48,587 nucleotides of DNA from CAKOSP01 sp964369625 (GCA_964369625.1 CAYJFC010000007.1:1-48587); one strand, 5' to 3'. Counted from the stretch's first letter, positions 1 to 8,358 are shown. Numbers and translations are program-made. Notes: generated from the sequence alone by a model not told the origin.

Positions 1-2
1 AA

Positions 3-77
3 GCTGGAACTAAATTCTCTATCCGTGAAGGTGGAAGAACTGTTGGTTCAGGTGTTGTTTCTGAAATTATTAAATAA
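3..77 (+). CDS. tuf: Elongation factor Tu, C-terminal end (partial)
   Basis: The first 75 bases read in frame as the last 24 residues of EF-Tu, with the family's conserved ending FSIREGGRTVGSGVV followed by a short SEIIK tail and two TAA stops. This is the end of domain 3 of the GTPase that delivers aminoacyl-tRNA to the ribosome. The rest lies outside the window. A strong terminator follows about 20 bases later, so transcription of this unit ends here and does not run into the convergent gene at 148-1365. Confidence 0.9.
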   Translation, partial: AGTKFSIREGGRTVGSGVVSEIIK

Positions 78-94
78 TAATTAATGAAAATAAT

Positions 95-118
95 AAAAAG
101 CGTTTATTCGCTTTTTTT
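95..118 (+). terminator. Rho-independent terminator of tuf
   Basis: The stem AAAAAGCG (95-102) pairs with CGCTTTTT (109-116) around a 6-base loop and leads into a T run. Confidence 0.85.
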
Positions 119-147
119 ATTGCAATAAAAAAACTATCAAATGATAG

Positions 148-1365
148 TTAATATTTAGAACTGAATTCTTTAGTTAATTTACCTGTTTTGATTAAGTGGT
201 AATATGCATTTTCATTTATAATTAAATCATATTCACCAACATACTCTAGTATATTTGGTTTAAATCCTAATTTAAAATCATTTAACCCTTTAAATGGTGA
301 TTCATTAGTAAAGTCACCAGATATACCATTTAAATCAATATATTTATGACTAAAAGAATAATGTTTAATAACATTGTGATATAAAAAATAGTTTGGTACA
401 AATCTTTTGTAATTTTTATCATATCCACTTGCAATAATTTTTACATAATCATTATTTTTAACTACAAGTGCTGCAGCAATTATAACTTTATTATTATTTT
501 CAAGCATTTTAGTAGCTTCAAGCATATCATTTTTATAAGTTAATAATTTTTTATCAGAGCTCATTTTAGTATTTATATTTTTAGTAGTAGACTTAGTAAT
601 CATTAATTCATTTAATTTTTGATTAATATCTAATTGTTCATTATATATATACCGAGAATTTTTTAAATAATTTTCGGGATTGATAGTTACTACAAAAAAA
701 TCTATGTCGTTTGTTTTTTCAAATACATTATAAAAATCTTTTAAAAAGAAATTATTTTTATTAATAAAATTATTTAAATATGAAATATCAGATGGATTAG
801 CATCACTAAATTCTAAACCTTTTCGAATACCTTTCTTTATTTTATTTTTAGTATTTTTGCCAAAGTTATCTACATTATATGAATTATAATCTATTATAGG
901 ATTAAATCTTGGAAACATCGATTCAAAATATAAATTGTCTTTTAATTTAGAAAAACCTGCATTTTTTAAATAATTTTTTAAATAAATATTATTATTGTAA
1001 ATCGGCTCATAAGTTTTATTATTTATTTCACCTACAGTAATTTCTGGATTGATTTTTATAAATATAAAATTTTTATCTTTATAATATTCTTTAACTAAAT
1101 TAGTAACATTTTTTAGTAGCAATTCATTACTATAATCTATTAAAAAACCTTTAGGTGCATAACCGTATTTTAACCCATTAATAGATTTTATTAAAATAAG
1201 CGAAGCTCCAATTAATTGGTTATTTTCTTCAAAACCAATAACTTCATATTCGTATCCATATTCAGTCATTAAAATAGCATAATTAATACTTTGTGCATAA
1301 TTAGATAAATCATGTTTTTTAGCGTAAGAACTAAATTCATGAATAGATAATTCTTTAATTAACAT
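148..1365 (-). CDS. FemAB/FemX-like peptidoglycan bridge aminoacyltransferase
   Basis: This 405-residue protein resembles the FemABX family, cytoplasmic enzymes that add amino acids from aminoacyl-tRNA to the lipid II stem peptide to build the cell-wall cross-bridge. Visible family features are the N-terminal GNAT-like half with GLKYGYAPKGFLIDY near residues 64-78, a central INPEI segment, and a second acetyltransferase-like half ending in a conserved GLNDFKLGFKPN stretch. Length fits the family (about 400-420). The start is set by a clear AAGGAGA ribosome-binding site 4-5 bases upstream. The gene is monocistronic and convergent with tuf. Which amino acid is transferred cannot be read from sequence. 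Its presence argues for a walled organism rather than a true mycoplasma. Confidence 0.75.
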   Translation of the reverse strand: MLIKELSIHEFSSYAKKHDLSNYAQSINYAILMTEYGYEYEVIGFEENNQLIGASLILIKSINGLKYGYAPKGFLIDYSNELLLKNVTNLVKEYYKDKNFIFIKINPEITVGEINNKTYEPIYNNNIYLKNYLKNAGFSKLKDNLYFESMFPRFNPIIDYNSYNVDNFGKNTKNKIKKGIRKGLEFSDANPSDISYLNNFINKNNFFLKDFYNVFEKTNDIDFFVVTINPENYLKNSRYIYNEQLDINQKLNELMITKSTTKNINTKMSSDKKLLTYKNDMLEATKMLENNNKVIIAAALVVKNNDYVKIIASGYDKNYKRFVPNYFLYHNVIKHYSFSHKYIDLNGISGDFTNESPFKGLNDFKLGFKPNILEYVGEYDLIINENAYYHLIKTGKLTKEFSSKY

Positions 1366-1387
1366 AATGTCTCCTTTTTATGGGGTT

Positions 1388-1396
1388 ATTATAGCA
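1388..1396 (-). promoter_or_regulatory. Extended -10 promoter of the FemAB gene
   Basis: On the minus strand TGCTATAAT is a perfect extended -10, about 22 bases before the start codon. No good -35 is visible, which is common for extended -10 promoters. Confidence 0.6.
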
Positions 1397-1426
1397 TAAA
1401 TGTAAAATTAAATCTACTTTTAGGAT

Positions 1427-1455
1427 TTGACTAATATAATAATAGAGAGTATAAT
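1427..1455 (+). promoter_or_regulatory. Promoter of the DUF308 gene
   Basis: -35 TTGACT (1427-1432) and -10 TATAAT (1450-1455) are separated by exactly 17 bases. The start codon follows 20 bases after the -10. Confidence 0.75.
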
Positions 1456-1475
1456 TATTTTAAAGGATGGTATAA

Positions 1476-2057
1476 ATGATAAATAGAAAAACACATAAAA
1501 ATATTGAAGGTAGATTTAATAAAATGATTAATTTCAATATTGCAGTTGAAGTAGCAATAATTATATTTGGTATTATAATGCTTTTTAGTCCGGATATAAC
1601 TAATAAATTAATTGGAACATTAATTGGTGCACTATTTTTATTAGTATCATTTAATATGTTATATAATTATTTTTTAAGAAATGGAGCTAAACTTTATTCA
1701 ATGAATTTAGTATTTGGTTTAATTTTAGCACTTCTTGGAGGTATACTAATTATATATCCATATTCATTTATTGAATTTGTTACTGTATGTATTGGTATAT
1801 ATTGTTTTATTAGTGGTGCTTTTAAGATTAATCAGGCATTATGGTTAAAAAAAGCTGAAGAAGATTCATGGTTTATGCTACTGATTAACTCTATATTTAT
1901 AATAATATTAGGATTATTACTTTTATTTAATCCCTTTGCTAACTTAGCAGTTACACAAGTGCTTGGAGTATTTTTAATAATTACATCTACTTTAAAAATA
2001 GCTAGTGCTGTATTGTTTAAAAAAAGAGCTAAAGAAATTACTAAAATATTTTGGTAA
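1476..2057 (+). CDS. DUF308/HdeD-like integral membrane protein
   Basis: This 193-residue, very hydrophobic protein has about six predicted transmembrane helices arranged as three pairs, typical of DUF308/HdeD-like proteins. Recurrent glycine-rich turns (GIIMLFSP, GGILIIYP, GLLLLFNP) mark the three repeated hairpins of this fold. A short basic N-terminus (residues 1-16) probably stays in the cytoplasm. The start follows AAAGGATGG. The gene has its own promoter and terminator, so it is a single-gene unit between the FemAB gene and enolase. Members of this family are linked to acid or stress tolerance in some bacteria, but function here is unknown. Confidence 0.65.
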   Translation: MINRKTHKNIEGRFNKMINFNIAVEVAIIIFGIIMLFSPDITNKLIGTLIGALFLLVSFNMLYNYFLRNGAKLYSMNLVFGLILALLGGILIIYPYSFIEFVTVCIGIYCFISGAFKINQALWLKKAEEDSWFMLLINSIFIIILGLLLLFNPFANLAVTQVLGVFLIITSTLKIASAVLFKKRAKEITKIFW

Positions 2058-2079
2058 AAGACGTAAAGTCTTTTTTTTA
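2056..2079 (+). terminator. Terminator after the DUF308 gene
   Basis: The stem AAAAGAC (2056-2062) pairs with GTCTTTT (2068-2074), followed by a T run. It overlaps the stop codon. Confidence 0.8.
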
Positions 2080-2103
2080 TTTGATTATAATTACTCATAT
2101 ATT

Positions 2104-2112
2104 TGTTATAAT
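2104..2112 (+). promoter_or_regulatory. Extended -10 promoter of enolase
   Basis: TGTTATAAT is a perfect extended -10. A TTGATT at 2081-2086 could be a -35, but at a long 20-base spacing. A strong AGGAGGA ribosome-binding site follows directly. Confidence 0.65.
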
Positions 2113-2130
2113 ATATAGGTAGGAGGAAGT

Positions 2131-3363
2131 ATGTTAATAAAAGATATAATAGCAAGAGAAATACTAGATAGTAGAGGAAACCCTACTGTAGAAGTAAAAA
2201 TGATTCTTGATAATGGTATAACGCAGTATGCATCAGTTCCATCAGGTGCTTCAACTGGTTCAAAGGAAGCTTTAGAACTTAGAGATAAAGATGCAAAAAG
2301 ATATAATGGAAAAGGTGTTCTTAAAGCAGTTAAAAATGTAAATGAAATTATAAAACCAGCTTTAGTAGGACAAAAGCTTGATCAATTAACTGTAGATAAA
2401 ACACTTTTAACAATAGATGGAACAGATAATAAATCTAAACTAGGAGCTAATGCAATGTTAGGAGTTTCAATTGCTTCAATAAAGTGTTTAGCTAAACTTG
2501 AAAATAAAGAAGTATATGAATATTTATCAGGTGGTAAAGTTAGTCTTCCAATACCAATGGTTAATATTATGAATGGTGGAGCTCACGCAAATAACAGTTT
2601 AGATATTCAGGAATTTATGATAGTTCCAGTGGTTAAAGGAATGAAAGAAAGAATAAGGCTAGCTTCTGAAGTATTTATGACACTTAAAAATTTACTTAAT
2701 AAAGATGGTTATGTTACAACAGTGGGTGATGAAGGTGGATATGCCCCTAATTTAAAAAATAATAAAGAAGCACTTGATTATATTACTAAAGCAATAACTT
2801 TAGCAGGTTATACTCCTGGAAAAGAAATATTTATTGCAATGGACTGTGCAGCTAGTGAATTTTTTAATAAAGAAGAGAATGTTTATGAAATAGATGGTAA
2901 AAAAATTAATTCTGATGAGTTACTTAATTATTATATTAGTTTAACTGATGAATATCCCATTATAAGTATTGAAGATCCATTTGATGAATTTGATATGGAC
3001 TCATTTGCTAAATTAACTAAACTAATAGGAAATAAGGTAATGCTTGTTGGTGATGATTATTTTGTTTCAAATGAAAAGCATTTACTTAATGGAATAGAAA
3101 AGTCTTTAGGAAATGCTATACTTTTAAAACCAAATCAAATAGGTACTATATCTGAATTTACAAAAACTATAGTATCAGCTAAAAAAAATAATTATAAATG
3201 TGTTATGTCTCATAGAAGTGGAGAAACAACAGATTTTGTTTTAGCAGATTTTGCTGTTGGGTTTAATACTGAATTTATTAAAACTGGTTCTATGTCTAGG
3301 GGAGAGAGAATTTGTAAATATAATAGATTAATGCAGATAGAAGATAATCTAAGTAAAGAGTGA
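2131..3363 (+). CDS. eno: Enolase (phosphopyruvate hydratase)
   Basis: Enolase converts 2-phosphoglycerate to phosphoenolpyruvate in glycolysis. All hallmarks are visible: the N-terminal AREILDSRGNPTVEV and PSGASTGSKEA segments, the acid/base glutamate in VGDEGGYAPN (about residue 198), magnesium ligands in AMDCAAS and SIEDPFDEFD, the catalytic lysine in LLKPNQIGT (about 332), and SHRSGETTD (about 360). At 410 residues it is slightly shorter than the usual ~430. The KPNQIG form, where many enolases have KVNQIG, is also seen in low-GC Gram-positives. The start follows AGGAGGA. The gene ends on TGA, which shows that TGA is a stop codon in this organism. Confidence 0.97.
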   Translation: MLIKDIIAREILDSRGNPTVEVKMILDNGITQYASVPSGASTGSKEALELRDKDAKRYNGKGVLKAVKNVNEIIKPALVGQKLDQLTVDKTLLTIDGTDNKSKLGANAMLGVSIASIKCLAKLENKEVYEYLSGGKVSLPIPMVNIMNGGAHANNSLDIQEFMIVPVVKGMKERIRLASEVFMTLKNLLNKDGYVTTVGDEGGYAPNLKNNKEALDYITKAITLAGYTPGKEIFIAMDCAASEFFNKEENVYEIDGKKINSDELLNYYISLTDEYPIISIEDPFDEFDMDSFAKLTKLIGNKVMLVGDDYFVSNEKHLLNGIEKSLGNAILLKPNQIGTISEFTKTIVSAKKNNYKCVMSHRSGETTDFVLADFAVGFNTEFIKTGSMSRGERICKYNRLMQIEDNLSKE

Positions 3364-3380
3364 TAACTTATCACTTTTTT
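3359..3380 (+). terminator. Terminator of enolase, overlapping its stop
   Basis: AGTGAT (3359-3364) pairs with ATCACT (3370-3375), followed by a T run. The TGA stop lies inside the stem. Confidence 0.8.
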
Positions 3381-3382
3381 AA

Positions 3383-3411
3383 TTGAAACAAATATAAAAA
3401 TATGATACTAT
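3383..3411 (+). promoter_or_regulatory. Promoter of the large surface protein
   Basis: -35 TTGAAA (3383-3388), 17-base spacer and -10 TACTAT (3406-3411), extended by TGA just before it. GAGGG follows as ribosome-binding site. Confidence 0.75.
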
Positions 3412-3433
3412 ATTTATAGTAAGAGGGTAACAA

Positions 3434-6400
3434 ATGATAAATAAATTAAAATTATTACCTAAGAAGAAATTAATACTTATAATATCATTAGTAATAATGA
3501 TACTTTTATCAGTTATATTACTTATAACTATGGCATTTATTAATCCAGTAATAGACCAGGCTGCTATTACAAATGTTAATGTATCAACTTGTGGTTATTT
3601 TAGATTAGACGAAACAAGTGCTAGTATAAACTTAGAAAATAGCTATCCAATGACTGATAATGTTGGACTAGATACAGATCCATATTCATTTAAATTAACA
3701 AATTCATGTGAAGAGAATAAAGGATTTAATTTATACTTAGTAGTGTCAACAGATTCACAAATGAGTGAGGAAAGTATTAAAGTTAATTTAAGTACAACTG
3801 GAGTTACTAGTACACTTGATGCATTACCTGAAGTAACACTTACTGATAGTATTAAGGGTCAGTATCAAACTACTACTGGAAAAGATATTAAAAAAGTATA
3901 TTTACTTCAAGAAGCTACATTAGTTCCTGATTTACCAGTTACATTTGAAATGAGAATGTGGATGGACAAAGATGCTGGTAACGATCAGCAAGGTAAATCG
4001 TTTAAAGCTACTATTATGGTGGCAGATGGTGAAACATCTCAAAGTAATATTTTATATCCAGAAATTTCTGATATATGTCAAGGAGATGAAATAGCTTCAT
4101 GTTATGCAGAGTATAACTTTTTAGATGATGAGTTACTAAGACATACAGAAGAACTTGCCAATAGTGCAGCAGATAATAATTATAGATACTCTGGAGCTAA
4201 TCCAGATAACTACGTAAACTTTAATAATGAACTATGGAGAATAATAGGTATTTATGACATAGATGGTAAACAAAGTATTAAATTAGTTAAAGATGAATCT
4301 ATTGGTAATAGAGTATGGGATGCAAGTAATAATAATGATTATGAAACTTCGGATATTAAAGCTTATTTAAATGGAGAATATTATAACTCACTTAGTAAGT
4401 CATCACAAAGCTTAATTAAAGAATCTACATGGTATGTAGGGGGAAATGATTTATATGATGAAACTGCTTATCAGTTTTATCAAGAAGAAATTGTAAATCC
4501 AACTGCTGACAAAGTAACTACAGCTAATATTGGGTTAATATATGGTCATGATCTAGGTTTTGCTGTTGGTTCTGAATATTGGGCTACTACATTAATAGGT
4601 TATGATTCAGCAGCAATAAAGTTAGATAATTGGCTTAATAATGGAGTAGCTGAATGGACGATAAGTCCCAGATCTTTAGATAATGCCAGAACTTGGTATA
4701 AAAATATTGATGGACGTATAGGACATTATAATACAAATACTAGTGTAGCGGTTAGACCAACTATATATATCGAATCAGACATAATTCTTGAAAGTGGAAG
4801 AGGAACAGCTAGTAATCCGCTAGAGCTTAGACATCCAGAAACTTTAACTAGTAAATGTACTGATGAAAATATGGCGGAATGTTTTACTAGTAATAGTTAT
4901 TTAGATGAAACATTACTTCAGCATACTTCATCACTTGCAAATAGTGCTGGTGATAATAATTATAGATATTCAGGAAGTAATGAAGAAGTTGATAATTATG
5001 TATGTTTTGGTAGTGATGTAAGTCCATGCCCTGAAGAAAACAAATATAGAATCATAGGAATATATGATGGAAGTATAAAACTAATAAAAGCAGATCCACT
5101 TGATAAAGATGGTGATGAAATACTTGAAATATCACCAGGGGGTCATGATACATTTTCGTGGGGAGAAACCGAAGATTACGAAACAAGTATTATGAAAACT
5201 TATTTGAATGGAGAGTTTTATAATAGTATACCATCAAACTATCAAGCAATGATTAAAGATAATACTTGGAATGTTGGTGGAAACGATTCATTTAATGAAA
5301 CAGCATATGAATTTTATAGAGATAATATAGCAGCTCCAGTAGTTAATAAAACATCAACTGGAAAAATAGGATTAATGTATCCAAGTGATTATGGTTTTGC
5401 GGCATATACAGATGCGTGGACAACAGATTTATTTGGATATAATGCTCAAGCAATAAAAGATAATAATTGGTTATTTAATTTAGAAAGTAATCAATTTGAA
5501 TGGACAATAGAGCCAGATGCCACTAGTGCTAGTAATGCCTTTACAAATGATGTATGGCTTATACTATTTGATGGTATGCTTGTAAATGGAGATGCTGGAT
5601 TTGGTTATGGTATTCGCCCAACATTATATTTAGATTCATCAGTTACTTTAGCGGGTGGAACAGGAACTTCTAGTGATCCGTATATTATAGATTATGTAGA
5701 TAAGAGTTTTTCTAATTATTTAATAGCAAATCATGATGAAACTAATGGCTTGCTTCAGCATACACCAGAACTTGCAAATGGAGCGCAAGATAATAATTAT
5801 AGATATTCAGGATCAAATACAGTAGTATCTAATAACTGGGTATGTTTTGGTAGTGATGCATCAACGTGTCCAAAAGAAAATAAATATAGAATTATGGGAA
5901 TATATGATGAAAGTGTAAAACTAATAAAAGCTACTGCAATAGATAAAGATGGTGATGGAATACTTGAAATAATAGTTAATGGAGAAGATACGTTTGTATG
6001 GGATGCAGATAATAGTAATGATTATGAAACAAGTGATATAAAAGAATATTTAAATGGGGATTTTTATGATGCTATTCCTAGTAACTATCAAATATTGATT
6101 AAAGAAAGTATATGGAATGTTGGAGGAAATGATACAAGCCAAGAAACACCATATGAATTTTATAGAGATATTATAGCAGCTCCAGTAATAGATAAAACAG
6201 CAACAGGAAAAATAGGACTAATGTATATAAGTGATTATGGTTATGGAGCACATAAAGAGGCATGGATAACAGGTTTAAACACTTACGGAAATCAAACAAT
6301 AAAAGATAATAACTGGCTGTATAATTTAGAAATAGACCCAATAGACCATCAATACGAATGGACTATTGTACCTAGAGCGAGCACCCCGAATTATATGTGG

Positions 6401-6541
6401 CCTGTGGATTATCGCGGGCACGTTGGCACCGCCAATGCCAGTAGTGGTGGTGCCTCTCGTCCAGTCTTGTATCTTGAATCTTCTGTGAAAATACTGAGAG
6501 GAACGGGCACTGAAAGTGATCCGTTTCATATAGGAATGTAG
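3434..6541 (+). CDS. Large membrane-anchored surface protein with three tandem modules
   Basis: This 1035-residue protein has a lysine-rich N-terminus and one long hydrophobic helix (about residues 12-36), so most of it should lie outside the cell. Residues ~37-205 form a separate N-terminal domain. Three modules of about 260-280 residues follow. Each runs from a LLxHTxELANxAxDNNYRYSG motif through KYRIxGIYD, a DYETSxxKxYLNG segment and GLMYxSDYGY, to WTIxP, a hypervariable stretch and RPxLYLxSxV..GTGTxSDP. The layout resembles surface proteins with lectin-like or formylglycine-enzyme-like ligand domains in related gut bacteria; that match is inference. Modules 2 and 3 are the most alike. The last ~165 bases differ sharply in base and codon composition from the rest (see the variable-region entry). 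Function unknown, probably adhesion or ligand binding. Confidence 0.7.
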   Translation: MINKLKLLPKKKLILIISLVIMILLSVILLITMAFINPVIDQAAITNVNVSTCGYFRLDETSASINLENSYPMTDNVGLDTDPYSFKLTNSCEENKGFNLYLVVSTDSQMSEESIKVNLSTTGVTSTLDALPEVTLTDSIKGQYQTTTGKDIKKVYLLQEATLVPDLPVTFEMRMWMDKDAGNDQQGKSFKATIMVADGETSQSNILYPEISDICQGDEIASCYAEYNFLDDELLRHTEELANSAADNNYRYSGANPDNYVNFNNELWRIIGIYDIDGKQSIKLVKDESIGNRVWDASNNNDYETSDIKAYLNGEYYNSLSKSSQSLIKESTWYVGGNDLYDETAYQFYQEEIVNPTADKVTTANIGLIYGHDLGFAVGSEYWATTLIGYDSAAIKLDNWLNNGVAEWTISPRSLDNARTWYKNIDGRIGHYNTNTSVAVRPTIYIESDIILESGRGTASNPLELRHPETLTSKCTDENMAECFTSNSYLDETLLQHTSSLANSAGDNNYRYSGSNEEVDNYVCFGSDVSPCPEENKYRIIGIYDGSIKLIKADPLDKDGDEILEISPGGHDTFSWGETEDYETSIMKTYLNGEFYNSIPSNYQAMIKDNTWNVGGNDSFNETAYEFYRDNIAAPVVNKTSTGKIGLMYPSDYGFAAYTDAWTTDLFGYNAQAIKDNNWLFNLESNQFEWTIEPDATSASNAFTNDVWLILFDGMLVNGDAGFGYGIRPTLYLDSSVTLAGGTGTSSDPYIIDYVDKSFSNYLIANHDETNGLLQHTPELANGAQDNNYRYSGSNTVVSNNWVCFGSDASTCPKENKYRIMGIYDESVKLIKATAIDKDGDGILEIIVNGEDTFVWDADNSNDYETSDIKEYLNGDFYDAIPSNYQILIKESIWNVGGNDTSQETPYEFYRDIIAAPVIDKTATGKIGLMYISDYGYGAHKEAWITGLNTYGNQTIKDNNWLYNLEIDPIDHQYEWTIVPRASTPNYMWPVDYRGHVGTANASSGGASRPVLYLESSVKILRGTGTESDPFHIGM
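4066..6538 (+). repeat. Three tandem ~0.8 kb coding modules
   Basis: Approximate modules are 4066-4842, 4849-5691 and 5692-6538. Modules 2 and 3 share long stretches of nearly identical DNA, for example around 5300-5400 and 6150-6250, which suggests fairly recent duplication. Module 1 is more diverged and lacks the cysteine pair (CFGSD...CP) found in the other two. Confidence 0.75.
6371..6538 (+). other. GC-rich, variable-region-like 3' end of the surface-protein gene
   Basis: Counting bases 6371-6470 gives 58% G+C, against 32% for 6241-6340 just upstream in the same gene. The frame and domain alignment continue without a break. Many codons end in C (AGC, ACC, CGC, CAC, GGC, GCC), although C-ending codons are rare elsewhere in the window. 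That is what adenine-specific mutagenesis of AAC template codons would leave in a diversity-generating retroelement target. The position, at the last ~55 codons of a lectin-like surface protein, also fits. No reverse transcriptase or template copy is seen in this window, so the mechanism is inference; gene conversion from a GC-richer donor is the alternative. Confidence 0.5.
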
Positions 6542-6578
6542 ACTAGTCAGTAAACTAAAATATGCAATTTATTAAATT

Positions 6579-6590
6579 AAAACAATCTAT
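6579..6590 (+). terminator. Left arm of the surface-protein terminator, split by the IS
   Basis: AAAACAATCTAT forms an 11-12 bp perfect stem with the arm at 8367-8378 once the IS and one target copy are removed. The reconstructed loop is TAAAAAATA and a T run follows the right arm. Confidence 0.7.
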
Positions 6591-6598
6591 AAAAAATA
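6591..6598. repeat. 8-bp target duplication, left copy
   Basis: AAAAAATA directly abuts the left IS end and is identical to 8359-8366. An 8-bp duplication is the known length for ISL3-family elements. Confidence 0.8.
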
Positions 6599-6726
6599 GG
6601 CTCTCGAATTTCTAGTAGGGAATAAAAAATAGTCATCAAGTTGGTACAGTGGGGAGTTAATCTCAAAAGCTAGAATTTTTAGTGGGGAGTTTTTATAAAA
6701 AACCTTGGATTCCTACTGGGGAGTAA
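6599..6726 (+). repeat. Four iterated ~34-bp subterminal repeats in the left IS end
   Basis: The core AGTGGGGAGT, or a close variant, recurs at 6614 (AGTAGGGAAT), 6648, 6681 and 6715 (ACTGGGGAGT), with a spacing of 33-34 bases. Each is preceded by a T/A-rich partial copy of the terminal repeat. The right end has a single inverted copy at 8333-8343. They are probably transposase-binding sites. Confidence 0.6.
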
Positions 6727-6735
6727 GACAAAGAA

Positions 6736-6762
6736 AAAGGAGACGAAAATCGTCTCCTTTTA
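6736..6762 (+). terminator. Hairpin terminator inside the left IS end
   Basis: AAAGGAGACGA (6736-6746) pairs with TCGTCTCCTTT (6750-6760) in an 11-bp perfect stem with a short T tail. It would stop read-in transcription from the surface-protein gene towards the transposase. Confidence 0.7.
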
Positions 6763-6878
6763 AGTGTGTTAATGTTATAATTAAATTGCTAAACATAAAT
6801 ATAAATAACACATTTAAATCATAACATAATTTTAATCATTTTTGTTATTTATTTTTATAAAAGCAGAAGAGGTTGAAA

Positions 6879-8157
6879 GTGAAAAAAGAAGTCAAAATGT
6901 TATTAGGTATAAAAGATAGTAACATCGAAATTTTATCAGTAAAGGAAGAAAACATTGGAAAGACAACGTATAAAGTGGTTGAAATAAAAAGTAATAAGAA
7001 AAAATATAGAAGTCCTTCATGTGATGAATATACATCGAGTGTGCATGATAAATTAAAACCAGTAAGATTAAAAGAGTTAGATATCACAGGAAATAAATTC
7101 GTATTAAATGTATATAAAAGAAGATTTATATGTCATAAATGTAATGTTAAATTTACTGAACAAATAAATATAAATAAAGAAAGGTCAAATATAAGTAATA
7201 AAGTAAAAATACAAATTAGAAAGGATCTTTTAAATGCAAGTTTAAATATAAAAACAATTGCAGAAAAAAATAATGTAAGTACTTATACAGTAAGAAATGA
7301 ACTTAAAGATGCGATGGAAGGATATCCAGAAGAGTTAAGGTTACTTCCAAGTGTAATAGCTTTTGATGAATTTAAAGCAGATACAAATATGGGTAAATAT
7401 GCTTTGGTCATAAGTGATATATTACACAAAAAAACTTTAGATATATTACCAAATAGAACAAAGGAATACTTAATAAGTTATTTAACATATGTAGTAAATA
7501 GAAGAGATGTTAAATATGTGATAATTGATATGTATGTACCATATTTAGAAGTAAGTAAAGTAATGTTTCCGAATGCAGTAGTAGTAATAGATAAATTTCA
7601 TTATGTTAGATACATAATGAAAGCATTAGATAAAATAAGAATAAGATTACAAAAAGAATATGGATATAATAGTAAAAATTATAATTTACTTAAAAATAAA
7701 AAGAATGTAACAATACTTAGAAAATATAGTAATGATATAGATTGGTTTACTTATACCAAAAGATATAAAAATAAAAGAATGGTAGAAGTATTAAAATATG
7801 ATATTAGAGACAAAATTACTAAATTTACATAGTGATTTAAAAAGAGGATATCAATTGAAGGAAGAGTTTTTAGATATAGTGAATAATGTAAGTTACGAAG
7901 AAAGTAAAGTTGTACTTAAATGTTATATAGAGTTGTGTAGAGAAAGTAAACTAGAAGAATTTATAGAAGTATCAAATACACTTGAAAATTGGTTAGAATA
8001 TATTTGTAATGCATTTATAAATAGAAAATATACAAATGCATTTACAGAAGGAAGAAATAATAAAATAAAAGTAGTAAAAAGAATCGCATATGGTTATAAA
8101 AATTTTGAGTTTTATAGATTAAGATTAATGTATATATTTAATGAAAAATTAAGATAG
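6879..8157 (+). pseudogene. ISL3-family transposase, frameshifted
   Basis: The transposase reads from a GTG at 6879 (after AGAAGAGG; TTG at 6873 and ATG at 6897 are alternatives) to a stop at 7832. It resumes in another frame, open from before 7798, and ends at 8157. Family features are an N-terminal zinc-finger region ending RRFICHKCNVKF, a helix-turn-helix with KNNVSTYTVRNEL, and a DDE domain with AFDEFK, IIDMYVPY...VVIDKFHYVR and the glutamate in FTEGRNNKIK. The join needs a one-base shift near 7800-7832. The first zinc-finger motif reads SPSC where the family usually has CPxC, so one ligand cysteine is lost. Together these suggest a dead transposase. Programmed frameshifting is possible, but no clear slippery site is seen. 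Confidence 0.8.
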
Positions 8158-8260
8158 AAAAATATCAAAAAAACGTAAAAAGATAGGTGGATGTTTTTTT
8201 AGAAATTAGTCAAAGTGAAAATATATAAAAATATATAAAATTCATGTGTGAGAGAACAAA

Positions 8261-8301
8261 AAAACACCATTATTTTTATGATACATAAAAAATGGTGTTT
8301 T
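8261..8301 (+). terminator. Terminator near the right IS end
   Basis: AAAACACCATT (8261-8271) pairs perfectly with AATGGTGTTTT (8291-8301), with further pairing in the A/T-rich loop. It lies about 100 bases after the transposase stop. Confidence 0.7.
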
Positions 8302-8358
8302 ATTAAGTAATTATCTAGGTTTTATTAATTTTTACTCCCCAGTAAAAAAATTAGAGCC

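Larger units (their letters stand above)
6599..8358 (+). mobile_element. ISL3-family insertion sequence, 1760 bp
   Basis: Both ends begin with GGCTCT reading inward, as is common in ISL3-family terminal repeats. The inner parts (AATTT..TAGTAGGGA on the left, AATTTTTTACTGGGGAG on the right) match imperfectly. The element is flanked by exact 8-bp direct repeats AAAAAATA. It carries one transposase gene, now frameshifted, and a hairpin terminator near each end that should insulate it from outside transcription. The intact target duplication indicates simple transposition with no later rearrangement. It landed in the loop of the terminator of the upstream surface-protein gene. Confidence 0.85.

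Noticed and set aside
6326..6529. 67-codon minus-strand frame across the GC-rich end
   Set aside because: A by-product of the GC-rich stretch, which has fewer stops; the plus-strand frame keeps the conserved domain motifs.
3434..6541. Mycoplasma-type code (TGA as Trp)
   Set aside because: Genes such as enolase end on TGA and tryptophans are TGG throughout.
7798..8157. Separate second ORF of a two-ORF transposon
   Set aside because: Its translation continues the DDE domain of the first frame, including the catalytic Glu, so it is the 3' part of one transposase.
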